Below are positions 8,965 through 19,473 of a stretch of DNA of 64,000 nucleotides, piece by piece. Both the position numbers and the translations under genes were made by a program. This stretch comes from Saprospiraceae bacterium. Its GTDB lineage: Bacteria; Bacteroidota; Bacteroidia; Chitinophagales; Saprospiraceae. Within the stretch, counting starts at the first letter, position 1, and each line of letters opens with the position of its first letter. The notes under the pieces are model-generated. The model saw only the letters and a program-made list of their open reading frames with translations. It had not been told where the DNA came from and searched no databases. The stretch covers positions 92,951-156,950 of the forward strand of contig JAGQWX010000005.1 of assembly GCA_020436935.1 (NCBI GenBank), in the 5' to 3' direction.

Positions 8965-8990
8965 CAAATGTACAGGCAGGTAGGTTCAAA
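8965..8990 (-). promoter_or_regulatory. Candidate promoter of the pirin operon
   Basis: On the minus strand TTTG (8990-8987) precedes TACATTTG (8972-8965), an exact TAnnTTTG box, with 14 bases between them, shorter than the usual 17-21. The -7 box is 25 bases before the pirin ATG. Confidence 0.4.
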
Positions 8991-9034
8991 GACATTGATG
9001 TATGGTAAGAAACAAAATCCTGGTTGACGGAAGG

Positions 9035-10087
9035 TTATTTGGTGTTCTTTGAAATCCAGTTTTCAACCAGTTTAAGGGCGTCAAATTTTGGCTTTTTAAA
9101 ATTTGTGGATTGTTGCAGGGCACGCTGCATCGATTGTACCTCAGGCACAAAACTGTTTTCTGAAGATTTGAATTTATCGACAGTTCTTAAAACCCGGTCC
9201 ACTTCATAAAAAAATCTTCCCTGGTAACAATCATAAACATCACGGCAATTCTCAATGCCTTCCCGAATGAGTCGTGCCTGGGTATAAACGCCTGATTTCA
9301 CCGCATCAATGAACAGGCTTTTGTCAGGAACGTCATTGGAAGCCAGGAATGTAAATACCTCAGGAGCCCAGTCATTGCCTAGCCGGGCAGCCAATTCTTC
9401 CTGCCAATCTGCCCTTGATTTTATTTTGGCCAATGCCTTTTCCCGCACATCGCTGGGGTGATTGGAGTCCGTATAGACCAGTAAAAATACCATATCCTTA
9501 CTTACATCCGTCTTTTCAATGTTGTTGAGGTGGTCATTGTGGATTTTATCATGGAAATCGACCCTGTCTTTGGCGATGGCCATGTCCCTTTGTATTTTGA
9601 AACTGATAATAAATATAAAGGCAATGATTCCGGCACCAATTCCGGTGAATATCGGTATTTTATAAGTCAAGGGATGCGCGCTTCCAGCCTCTGAATTGAG
9701 CAAAACTGCTGCGGCGAATATCAACATGGGCGGTAAAATAACGGGAAGCCCTTTAACAATGAAGCGAAAAATTAGAGGGAGGTCTATCGGGTTTTCACCA
9801 AATAGAAAAAACACATATCCCACAATAATTATAACGATACCGACCAGGATCAGAAAGTTGCGCTTTTGAGGCAATTGATTGACCCAATCCAGCTTACCCG
9901 TCCAGGCCAACATACCTGTGGTAATCAGTAGGCAAAGGCTGATCAATCCTCCACCCATGATGAGCATCCAGGCGTAACCTACAACAGCATCCCCTCCTCT
10001 CGGTGGATTTTTGAAAAGGGTTTCATTGGTAAGCACCAAATAAATGATCGAAGCCACGACCAAAGCAAGATTGCCTATAACATTCAT
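9035..10087 (-). CDS. Uncharacterised membrane protein with helical C-terminal domain
   Basis: Protein of 350 residues that I do not recognise. The N-terminal half has about five hydrophobic segments (near residues 5-22, 38-62, 75-95, 102-128 and 145-165), one containing a glycine-rich MIMGGGLISLC. From about residue 165 it is soluble and helical, with short alpha repeats (SDVREKALAKIKSRADW, ASNDVPDKSLFIDAV) that look HEAT-like, and a C-terminus ending in VENWISKN. It may therefore be an inner-membrane protein with a cytosolic scaffold domain. It is transcribed away from the Gfo/Idh gene, separated by 192 bases, and stands alone. Codon use and composition look like its neighbours. Confidence 0.75.
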   Translation of the reverse strand: MNVIGNLALVVASIIYLVLTNETLFKNPPRGGDAVVGYAWMLIMGGGLISLCLLITTGMLAWTGKLDWVNQLPQKRNFLILVGIVIIIVGYVFFLFGENPIDLPLIFRFIVKGLPVILPPMLIFAAAVLLNSEAGSAHPLTYKIPIFTGIGAGIIAFIFIISFKIQRDMAIAKDRVDFHDKIHNDHLNNIEKTDVSKDMVFLLVYTDSNHPSDVREKALAKIKSRADWQEELAARLGNDWAPEVFTFLASNDVPDKSLFIDAVKSGVYTQARLIREGIENCRDVYDCYQGRFFYEVDRVLRTVDKFKSSENSFVPEVQSMQRALQQSTNFKKPKFDALKLVENWISKNTK

Positions 10088-10199
10088 CGAGATTTTTTTG
10101 AGCGTTAATCAGAAGACAAATTTGAGTAATTGCCCAGAAATTTATTCAACTAAATGTTTGGGGACGACCAAATATTGATTGAAGGGTAGTAATATTGGT

Positions 10200-10239
10200 A
10201 GTCAACCGTTGACTGTTGGTCTAAAAATAACTGTAGACC
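10200..10239 (+). promoter_or_regulatory. Two inverted repeats in the divergent promoter region
   Basis: AGTCAAC-C-GTTGACT (10200-10214) is a perfect 15-base palindrome. A second pair, GGTCT...AGACC (10219-10239), follows at once. They lie 40-80 bases before the Gfo/Idh gene, in the space between divergent genes. Candidate operator; the regulator is unknown. Confidence 0.45.
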
Positions 10240-10279
10240 TATATCAGGTAATTAATTTAAAGCAATTAAATGCTGGAAA

Positions 10280-11380
10280 ATGGACAGAAGAGAAAGTTTG
10301 AAATTGACGGCCGGCCTTGGATTGGGCCTTGGATTGTATCCCTTCAACCTTGGAGAACAATCGTCAGATAAAAAATTAGGCATAGCGCTGGTAGGTCTCG
10401 GTAGCTATGCAACAGCTATGCTGGCACCGGCATTAAAAGATGCAAGTCACTGTTACCTTGCGGGTATAGTTAGCGGTACTCCCGAGAAAAGGGCAAAATG
10501 GAAAATTGACCATCAGCTCAAAGACGAAAACATCTACGATTATGAACATTTTGATGAATTGGCCTCAAACAAAGACATCGATATAGTTTATATAGTCCTT
10601 CCCAATTCCATGCATGCCGAATATACCATCAGGGCGCTGGAAGCAGGCAAACATGTCATATGCGAAAAACCTATGGGCATGAATGCCGACGAGTGCAGAA
10701 AAATGATTGCGGCCAGAGACAAAAGCGGAAAGAAGTTACAAATCGGTTACCGTCTGTATTACGAACCCCACCACCTTCTTGCCCATGAGATTGGAAAAGA
10801 AAAGCGGCTCGGTAAGTTTCTAATGGCTGAAACCTCTTTGGCTTTCCGGATGGGAAGGCCCAACTGGTGGCGAATGGATCCCGTAATGGGAGGAGGTGGA
10901 GCGCTCATGGACCTTGGAGTTTACAATATACAGGCAGCACGGAGAATGGCGGCAGAACTGCCATCAGCAGTCACAGCCCAGGCGTACGTGTTTGACAAAA
11001 ACTTGTACAAAGGCATTTATGAAACCTATATGTTCCAATTGTTGTACCCATCAGGCGCTGTGTCCAATACCACCTGCTCCTTCAATGCCTATGTAGACAG
11101 GGCTCACGCATCTTATGAACGTGGATGGGTCACATTACAGCCGGCCAGCAATGGAGGAGAAAAAGTAGTCATGACCTCCGGCTCTGAAAACATCAAAATA
11201 CCACCACCCATCACCGGATTACAGCAAACTGCCCAAATGGACGCTTTCGCCAGAAATATTCTGGAGGACACAGCTGTGAGTGCATCAGGAGAGGAAGGTC
11301 TTACCGACATGATCATCATCGATGCCATCAAAAGGGCTATCAAATCAGGGCGGATTGAAGATATTGTATATGGTCTGTGA
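10280..11380 (+). CDS. Gfo/Idh/MocA oxidoreductase with Tat-type signal
   Basis: Sugar-type NAD(P)-dependent oxidoreductase of 366 residues, similar to glucose-fructose oxidoreductases. Residues 1-19 (MDRRESLKLTAGLGLGLGL) fit a twin-arginine signal (RRxxLK then a hydrophobic stretch), so the protein is probably folded with its cofactor and exported to the periplasm. The Rossmann fold begins at GIALVGLGSYA, the family motif EKPMG is present, and the second half is the alpha/beta domain with WWRMDPVMGGGGALMDLGVY. The nearest parallel is periplasmic GFOR of Zymomonas, which keeps NADP bound. It opens the carbohydrate region and probably acts on a sugar released by it; the substrate is unknown. 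A long repeat block starts directly after the stop. Confidence 0.92.
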   Translation: MDRRESLKLTAGLGLGLGLYPFNLGEQSSDKKLGIALVGLGSYATAMLAPALKDASHCYLAGIVSGTPEKRAKWKIDHQLKDENIYDYEHFDELASNKDIDIVYIVLPNSMHAEYTIRALEAGKHVICEKPMGMNADECRKMIAARDKSGKKLQIGYRLYYEPHHLLAHEIGKEKRLGKFLMAETSLAFRMGRPNWWRMDPVMGGGGALMDLGVYNIQAARRMAAELPSAVTAQAYVFDKNLYKGIYETYMFQLLYPSGAVSNTTCSFNAYVDRAHASYERGWVTLQPASNGGEKVVMTSGSENIKIPPPITGLQQTAQMDAFARNILEDTAVSASGEEGLTDMIIIDAIKRAIKSGRIEDIVYGL

Positions 11381-11381
11381 T

Positions 11382-11541
11382 TAATGATCTAATGGTATAA
11401 TGATCCAATGGTACAATGATCTAATGGTGTAATGATCTAATGGTATAATGATCTAATGGTATAATGATCTAATGGTACAATGATCTAATACTGTAATGAT
11501 CCAATGGTACAATGATCTAATGCTGTAATGATCTAATGCTA
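11382..11541 (+). repeat. Ten tandem copies of a 16-bp repeat
   Basis: Ten head-to-tail copies of taatgatctaatggta, with one to three changes per copy, begin one base after the stop of the Gfo/Idh gene. The period of 16 is not a multiple of three and stops occur in all frames, so it is non-coding. It is the clean part of a larger repeat block that continues to about 12292. Confidence 0.9.
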
Positions 11542-11593
11542 TGATTTTTTTCCATTTATAAATGACCTAGAGTTCTCATTTTTAAGACATTAC

Positions 11594-12292
11594 CGAAATT
11601 AGATCATTAGATCATTCGAAAATCAGATAATTGAAAAATGATCTAATGGTATAATGATCTAATGCTATAATGTTATCAATTTATGAATAAATAAATGACT
11701 TAATAGTCTCATTTTTAAGACAATACCAGAATTAGATAATTAGATCATCAGATAATTAGATCATTAAACAATGATCCAAAGGTATAGTGTTTAAAAGCAA
11801 TTTTCCTGAGGCTGAATGGTAGCTTTAAGAGTAAGCACCAAATTAGATCATTAGATCATCAGATAATTAGATCATTAAATGTTAGCTTTAAGAGTAAGCC
11901 CCAATTAGATAATTAGATCATCAGATAATTAGATCATTAAACAATGATCCAATGGTATAATGATCTAATGCTATAATGTTATCAATTTATGAATAAATAA
12001 ATGACTTAATAGTCTCATTTTTAAGACAATACCAGAATTAAATAATTAGATCATCAGATAATTAGATCATTAAACAATGATCTAATGCCATAGTGTATAA
12101 AAGATATTTTCCTGAGGCTGAATGTTGGCTTAAGAGTAAGCACCAAATTAGATCATTAGATCATCAGATAATTAGATCATTAAACAATGATCCAATGCTA
12201 TAATGTTTAAAAGCAATTTTCCTGATGCTGAATGTTGGCTTAAGATTAAGCCCCAATTAGATAATTAGATCATTAGATCATTAGATCATTCA
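11594..12292. repeat. Degenerate inverted and tandem repeat block
   Basis: This block mixes the 16-bp unit with its reverse complement (attagatcattagatcatt), so long hairpins can form, for example around 11594-11665. A roughly 306-bp module is duplicated: the segment beginning at 11651 recurs at 11957 with few changes, including the word ttatcaatttatgaataaat. A second word, ttttcctgaggctgaatg, occurs near 11800 and 12109 and, with one change, near 12217. No open frame of note lies within it. Origin is unknown; it looks like a local satellite or decayed hairpin element. Confidence 0.85.
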
Positions 12293-12505
12293 AAAATCCT
12301 CAAATACTTTTTCAAAAACTTGAGCCGTTTGTTTGTTTTCACCACCAATAGACCTACTTTTGAAGTGTTAAAATCACACTTAAGTAAACGATCATAGGAT
12401 TTCATTGCCCAATGGCAATCATGAAATCTTCTGAAGATTAAGCGGGTGGGGATCGCACTTTATCACCAGATCCAATGTTATAATCGTATCAAAGCTGACT
12501 ACAGT

Positions 12506-13519
12506 ATGAAATTCGTCGTTTGTGAAGAGCCTGGCAAATTTTCCAAGAAGGAGATGGATGCTCCTGTATTGGAAGCCGGGAGGTGTTTGTTGAAAATCAA
12601 ACGCATTGGTGTATGTGGTACCGACCTTCATGCCTACAAAGGAAATCAACCCTATTTCTCTTATCCCAGAATTCTTGGACATGAACTCTCAGGTGTCATT
12701 GAGGCCATTGATGGTAACGACGAGTTTAAGGTTGGTGAGGAAGTAACATTCATACCATACTACAGCTGCGGCAAGTGTATTGCCTGTAGAAAAGGCAAAA
12801 CCAATTGTTGTTCAGACATCAGGGTTTGTGGTGTTCACGTAGATGGGGGCATGGTAGAAATACTTTCTATACCTGCTGATGCACTGATCAAAGGTGAAGG
12901 TATTTCCCTCGATGGTCTGGCCTTGGTCGAACCATTGGCCATTGGTGCACACGGGGTCAGGAGGGCACAAATAGAAAAGGAAAGTTTCGTACTTGTCATG
13001 GGCGCAGGGCCGATTGGTCTGGGCACTGCACACTTTGCTGCCATTGCCGGAGCCAAAGTCATCATGCTGGATCTTGATCAGAACAGGCTTGATTTCTGTC
13101 TGGAGCACCTGCCGATCCATGCAGTCATCAATGGAAAAAATGAGGAAGTTGCTGAAAAATTGCGCGAATTGACCGGGGGTGACATGTGCGAAGTGGTGAT
13201 CGATGCAACAGGAAATCTTAAAGCCATGCAAGCCGGATTTTCTTACCTGGCGCATGGAGGAAGGTTTGTTTTGATCGGTCTTCAGAAAAACGAAATTGCC
13301 GTCAATCATCCCGAGTTTCACAAAAGAGAAGCAAGCCTCATGAGCAGCCGCAACGCCACGAGGGAAGATTTTGACGTCGTCATAAAAGCCATGTCCGAAG
13401 GACTGGTCAATCCAGAAACTTATATCACACACAGGTTGAGTTTTGATGAAGTTGCAGATAGATTTGAAGAATTGTATCAACCCGATAATGGCCTGATCAA
13501 GGCCATGATTTCATTATAA
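12506..13519 (+). CDS. Zinc-dependent medium-chain alcohol/polyol dehydrogenase
   Basis: NAD(P)-dependent dehydrogenase of 337 residues in the zinc MDR family. Catalytic zinc ligands are Cys37 (RIGVCGTD) and His59-Glu60 (ILGHE). The structural zinc loop has Cys87, Cys90, Cys93 and Cys101 with the usual spacing. The Rossmann motif is GAGPIGLG. The family includes threonine, sorbitol, L-galactonate and L-gulonate dehydrogenases; in this sugar-degrading context a sugar acid or polyol substrate is likely but not proven. The frame runs 20 codons further upstream, but I chose the ATG at 12506 because MKFVVCEEP is the family start. It ends 18 bases before the GH43 gene, so the two may share a transcript. 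The upstream flank is the repeat block. Confidence 0.92.
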   Translation: MKFVVCEEPGKFSKKEMDAPVLEAGRCLLKIKRIGVCGTDLHAYKGNQPYFSYPRILGHELSGVIEAIDGNDEFKVGEEVTFIPYYSCGKCIACRKGKTNCCSDIRVCGVHVDGGMVEILSIPADALIKGEGISLDGLALVEPLAIGAHGVRRAQIEKESFVLVMGAGPIGLGTAHFAAIAGAKVIMLDLDQNRLDFCLEHLPIHAVINGKNEEVAEKLRELTGGDMCEVVIDATGNLKAMQAGFSYLAHGGRFVLIGLQKNEIAVNHPEFHKREASLMSSRNATREDFDVVIKAMSEGLVNPETYITHRLSFDEVADRFEELYQPDNGLIKAMISL

Positions 13520-13537
13520 AATTAATTAAACAGACAT

Positions 13538-15211
13538 ATGAATTATAGTCGATGTAAAGTAGCTGTCTTGTTGATGTTTGTGGCAGTAAGCAGTTTTGCC
13601 CAAAGCATCACGATCACCAATCCGATTTTGAAAGGATTTTATCCGGATCCCAGTATTCTCCAGGTGGGAGAAGATTATTATCTGGTGAATTCTACCTTTT
13701 CATACTTTCCCGGCATCCCTGTGATGCACAGCAAGGATTTGAAAAACTGGAAACAAATTGGTAACGTCATAGATCGTCCGTCACAAATGGACTTTATGGG
13801 TGAGCGTATGACCAGAGGACTATTTGCGCCAGCCATCATGTATTATAAAGGCATTTATTACGTCACTTGTACCGACATCGACCATGAAGGAAATTTTGTA
13901 GCAACAGCCACCAATCCTGCCGGTCCCTGGAGCAATCCTGTGAAACTTCCTGAAGTGAGGGGAATAGATCCATCTATATTTTTTGATGAAAGCACTGATA
14001 AGGCATATATTATCTACAACAGCGATGCACCGGACAATAAACCGCTGTATTCCGGACACCGTACCCTCAAAATGTACGAGCTGGACTATAAAAATCTCAA
14101 AGTTGTCGGCGAACCAAAAATCATGCTCAATGGTGGGGTAGACCTTTCTACCAAACCAGTTTGGATTGAAGCACCCCATATCTTCAGAAGAAATGGCTGG
14201 TACTATATGTATGCTGCAGAAGGGGGTACTTCTGTCAATCACTCTGAAGTCATTTTGAGGAGCAAAGATGTTTGGGGCCCGTATGTGCCTTATGAAAAGA
14301 ATCCAATTCTCACCCAACGCCATTTGCCTGAAAACAGGCCCAATGCCATCACTTCTGCAGGACACGCCCAATTTGTTGATGGTCCCGATGGTAAAACCTA
14401 CATGGTATTTCTTGCGGTAAGACCATACGAGGGCGATTACTACAACACGGGCAGAGAAACCTTTATCGTTCCGGTAAAGTGGGTGGATGACTGGCCGGTA
14501 GCAGACCTTGGAGGTGAAGAAATCAAATATCAGTATACTGCATCATTCAAAGAAAAAAAGCAGAAAAATGCCAGACCGCAATCGGGAAATTTTGCTTACA
14601 CCATCAAATTTAAGGACAAACTCGAACCGGAATTTTTATTCATGAGAACAGAGGATAAGAGCTCTTACAGCCTGTCTAAAAAGAAAGGCCTGACCTTAAA
14701 ACTTAAGCCGGAAAAAATTTCAGAGTTTGGAAATCCTTCATTTATTGGCAAGCGCCAGCAACATTTGAACAGTTCTGCAGAAACATCCATGACTTTTGAG
14801 CCTAAGAGTGAAAATGAAAAAGCAGGTCTGGTCATATTCCAGAGCGAAACCCATTATTACTTTTTGAGCAAGACGTTGAAAGGAAATGAAGCATATGTAG
14901 TTTTATACAAAAGCGGGAATGCGAACCAAACCGAAGTTTTGGCAGAAAGCAAGCTCACAGACGCTGCTCAGTCCGTTACTTTCAAAATAGAATCAAAAGG
15001 TGACAAGTACAATTTTTATTTTGCAGAAGGAAAAGCAAGTCCAAAACTTTTGCTGGAAGGTGCTGACGGTAAGTTTTTGAGTACCAAAGTTGCAGGAGGC
15101 TTTATTGGTTGTTTGTATGGTCTGTATGCGACTTCATCTGGCGATCCATCCACCAATACGGCATCATTTAAGTATTTGAAGTATGCCGGCAACGACCCAA
15201 CCTATAAATAA
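13538..15211 (+). CDS. Glycoside hydrolase family 43, xylosidase/arabinofuranosidase-like
   Basis: Secreted enzyme of 557 residues. A signal peptide ends near residue 21 (VSSFAQS). The five-bladed propeller of GH43 follows, with the catalytic base Asp37 in GFYPDPSIL, the pKa-modulating Asp in GIDPSIFF and the acid Glu in WIEAPHIF. After about residue 350 comes a beta-sandwich module typical of the xylosidase/arabinofuranosidase subfamilies. Known activities are removal of xylose or arabinose from xylan or arabinan fragments; exact specificity cannot be read. It sits between the dehydrogenase (18 bases) and an esterase (24 bases) on the same strand, a grouping that fits xylan side-chain removal. 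Cellular site is periplasm or outer surface. Confidence 0.93.
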   Translation: MNYSRCKVAVLLMFVAVSSFAQSITITNPILKGFYPDPSILQVGEDYYLVNSTFSYFPGIPVMHSKDLKNWKQIGNVIDRPSQMDFMGERMTRGLFAPAIMYYKGIYYVTCTDIDHEGNFVATATNPAGPWSNPVKLPEVRGIDPSIFFDESTDKAYIIYNSDAPDNKPLYSGHRTLKMYELDYKNLKVVGEPKIMLNGGVDLSTKPVWIEAPHIFRRNGWYYMYAAEGGTSVNHSEVILRSKDVWGPYVPYEKNPILTQRHLPENRPNAITSAGHAQFVDGPDGKTYMVFLAVRPYEGDYYNTGRETFIVPVKWVDDWPVADLGGEEIKYQYTASFKEKKQKNARPQSGNFAYTIKFKDKLEPEFLFMRTEDKSSYSLSKKKGLTLKLKPEKISEFGNPSFIGKRQQHLNSSAETSMTFEPKSENEKAGLVIFQSETHYYFLSKTLKGNEAYVVLYKSGNANQTEVLAESKLTDAAQSVTFKIESKGDKYNFYFAEGKASPKLLLEGADGKFLSTKVAGGFIGCLYGLYATSSGDPSTNTASFKYLKYAGNDPTYK

Positions 15212-15235
15212 TGTCCATCCAATAAATACAAAGAA

Positions 15236-16138
15236 GTGAACAAGCATAATATTTTGATTAAAATCATGCTCATGCTCCTCCTGAGTCCATGTTTTCTGAA
15301 GGCCCAGCAGGAAGTGTTGATATATGAAAATGACATTGTCAATTCCAGATTTCCGGGTGATAAAACCATGGGTAAGAAGGTAAACAGAGGCAATGTACCA
15401 TTTGTGGGAGCCCCGAGCCTTGAAATATACTTGTCGGAGGATACAAGTGCCGAGAAGACAGGCATATTGCTCATTCCCGGAGGTGGTTATAGTGTAATCG
15501 TCTTCGATGGTGAAGGAGTAAACAATGCCAAACAACTTAATAAAAAGGGATATAATGCTTTTGTCCTGAAATACAGATTGCCTTCTGACTCAACCATGAT
15601 AGATAAGAGTATGGGCCCATTACAGGATGCTCAGCAAGCCATGTTGTACCTTCGCACCCATGCCAAAGAATTGGGCATCAACCCCAATAAGATAGGGGTC
15701 ATGGGCTTCTCTGCCGGTGGACATTTGGCTTCCACTCTGGCGACTCATTTCGATCCTCCTGCCATTGAAGTCCCGGAAGGGATGAGCGTCAGGCCGGATT
15801 TTCAGGTCTTGGTGTATCCCGTCATCAGCATGAAAGAGGAGCTCACCCACGGAGGATCGAGAAAAGCCCTGCTTGGCAATAGTCCTTCAGAAGACCTGAC
15901 CCTTAAATTTTCAAATGAAATGCAGGTAAGCGAAAATACACCTCCTGCCTATCTTACGCATTCAGCAGATGACACTGTCGTTGATGTAGACAATTCTATT
16001 AAGTATTTCGAGGCATTGCGGGCCAAAAAAGTACCAGTGGAAATGCACATTTACCCAAAAGGAAATCACGGTTTCATATTCCGTCAACCGGGATGGATCA
16101 ACCCTCTTTTTGATTGGCTTGAAGCAAATGGCTGGTAA
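15236..16138 (+). CDS. Secreted alpha/beta hydrolase, acetyl-xylan-esterase-like
   Basis: Hydrolase of 300 residues with a signal peptide (cleavage near LKAQQE, residues 21-25). The nucleophile is Ser159 in GVMGFSAGGHLA, the acid is in HSADDTVVDV, and the His is in KGNHGFIF. The oxyanion segment is LLIPGGGYS. This arrangement is usual for the esterases called acetyl xylan esterase or BD-FAE-like in Bacteroidota, which remove acetyl groups from hemicellulose. The start is a GTG at 15236, required to include the full signal peptide; the first ATGs lie at 15266 and 15272. It is 24 bases from GH43 and likely in its operon. Esterase call is good; the acyl group removed is inferred. Confidence 0.87.
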   Translation: MNKHNILIKIMLMLLLSPCFLKAQQEVLIYENDIVNSRFPGDKTMGKKVNRGNVPFVGAPSLEIYLSEDTSAEKTGILLIPGGGYSVIVFDGEGVNNAKQLNKKGYNAFVLKYRLPSDSTMIDKSMGPLQDAQQAMLYLRTHAKELGINPNKIGVMGFSAGGHLASTLATHFDPPAIEVPEGMSVRPDFQVLVYPVISMKEELTHGGSRKALLGNSPSEDLTLKFSNEMQVSENTPPAYLTHSADDTVVDVDNSIKYFEALRAKKVPVEMHIYPKGNHGFIFRQPGWINPLFDWLEANGW

Positions 16139-16228
16139 ATTACCACAGGCCAAAAGCTTACAAAGGCATTTATTTTAAGGATAAATTAGAGTTTTGAAAA
16201 ATTATGTTTTTTCAGACATACATTCTAA

Positions 16229-18253
<2,025 letters not shown>

Positions 18254-18287
18254 GAGTTTCTTTGTTTCAACATACATGTATATGCTT

Positions 18288-18316
18288 GGGGTGCTGTGAA
18301 AATGGCACCCCTTTTT
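18288..18316 (+). terminator. Rho-independent terminator after the tandem esterase
   Basis: GGGGTGC (18288-18294), a 10-base loop, GCACCCC (18305-18311), then TTTTT. It is 34 bases after the esterase stop and closes the plus-strand transcript. Confidence 0.85.
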
Positions 18317-18416
18317 ATTTGCATTAAGAGTAAGGTGTTATAAACCCTTAAGTTAAATGGCAAGGTTATATTACTAATATTTTTAATCGCTCATGACCTG
18401 GTTTGGACCTTCTGGG

Positions 18417-18980
18417 TTATAATGTATTGATAAAATTCTCTAGTAAATACAGTCCGTTTTCCCAGGGTCCAAATCCGGCATCTGTGTTGATATGACCTGC
18501 ATTTTCCTCAAAATACAATTGACTGCCCCACGATTTGGCAAATTCCTCCACTCTTGAAACAGTAGCCCAATGATCATTGGTGCTTCCTATCACCAGGCTG
18601 GGAAAGGGCAGGGTAGTGTCTGGTATGGGAAGAAATGACTCAAGGCCCAAATCTGTATAAGGATTTTCAATGTCGGGAGGGCCGACCAGCAATGCACCTG
18701 CAATGGTCAGCTTGTATTTTTTCGCCCAATAAGCCACCGCAATGCATCCTAAACTATGGGCAATGATAAAAACTTTTGATGGGTCAGTATCTCCTATGGT
18801 TGATTGAATGGTTTGAATCCACAAGGTGTTATCAGGTTTTTCCCAGCTGTGCTGTTCAATCCTGGTACAGTCTTGAAGTCGGCCTTCCATCCATGTTTGC
18901 CAGTGTCCAGGTCCAGAATTGCCATATCCCGGAAGAGAAAAAAATTGCAGTGTATCTATGCTTGCCATAATTTTTTGCAT
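18417..18980 (-). CDS. RBBP9/YdeN-type serine hydrolase
   Basis: Small alpha/beta hydrolase of 187 residues. The nucleophile elbow is FIIAHSLGCIAV, and the N-terminal FSLPGYGNSGPGHWQTW and C-terminal ENAGHINTDAGFGPWENG segments are typical of the RBBP9/YdeN family, whose cellular substrates are poorly known. It has no signal peptide. A TTG lies at 18983, but the ATG at 18980 is preferred; another ATG is at 18968. It is alone on the minus strand, facing the esterase genes tail to tail across the terminator at 18288. Family call is good; the biological role and any link to glycan use are open. Confidence 0.88.
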   Translation of the reverse strand: MQKIMASIDTLQFFSLPGYGNSGPGHWQTWMEGRLQDCTRIEQHSWEKPDNTLWIQTIQSTIGDTDPSKVFIIAHSLGCIAVAYWAKKYKLTIAGALLVGPPDIENPYTDLGLESFLPIPDTTLPFPSLVIGSTNDHWATVSRVEEFAKSWGSQLYFEENAGHINTDAGFGPWENGLYLLENFINTL

Positions 18981-19230
18981 CAAATTTATATTTTGAATAG
19001 TAATGTTTTATGGTTTTGTCGCAAAACAATTGTTTGCATTTGTTTTGAGCGCTATAGCACAATTTTGATGCACGTAACACCAGATTAAATTAAATCATTT
19101 GTTTGATTAGATAATGTTGATTGGTGATGAGTTTTTGAAGCATTGATTTTGGTTTAAAGGACAGGCGAATGGGCACAAATATTATACGTATTTGTACGTA
19201 AGTTTGTCATGAAAAAGTTGCACTATTAGA

Positions 19231-19260
19231 TAACTGGTCGGATACTTGTCCGACCGGTTA
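19231..19260. promoter_or_regulatory. Long palindrome, TetR-operator-like
   Basis: TAACTGGTCGGA, a 6-base centre and TCCGACCGGTTA form a 12-bp inverted repeat with one T:G pair. No T-run follows, so it is not a terminator. It stands in the otherwise empty 493-base gap (18981-19473) between divergent genes. Dyads of this form resemble TetR-family operators, but no TetR gene is in the window. Confidence 0.5.
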
Positions 19261-19473
19261 CGTAATAATACTATAGTAAAATACTTATTAATTAAACAAG
19301 CTTGTAACCACTGAAAACCATAAAAAAGAGGCCTCAAAACAGATTTTCAAAAAGAGTTATTCAAGCTGCATATTTTTACCATAACAATTGCTCTGCAACC
19401 ATTTAATCAGGAATAAAAAAAATACCATTTTTACATAAAGATTCATACAGATTACGCTACTAAAACCTCTTTG

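Noticed and set aside
11382..12292. CRISPR array
   Set aside because: The repeats are 16 bp, directly adjoining and without spacers, occur in both orientations, and no cas gene is near.
12812..13480. 222-residue frame on the minus strand inside the zinc dehydrogenase
   Set aside because: Opposite the zinc-binding loop and Rossmann domain; shadow of a strong gene.
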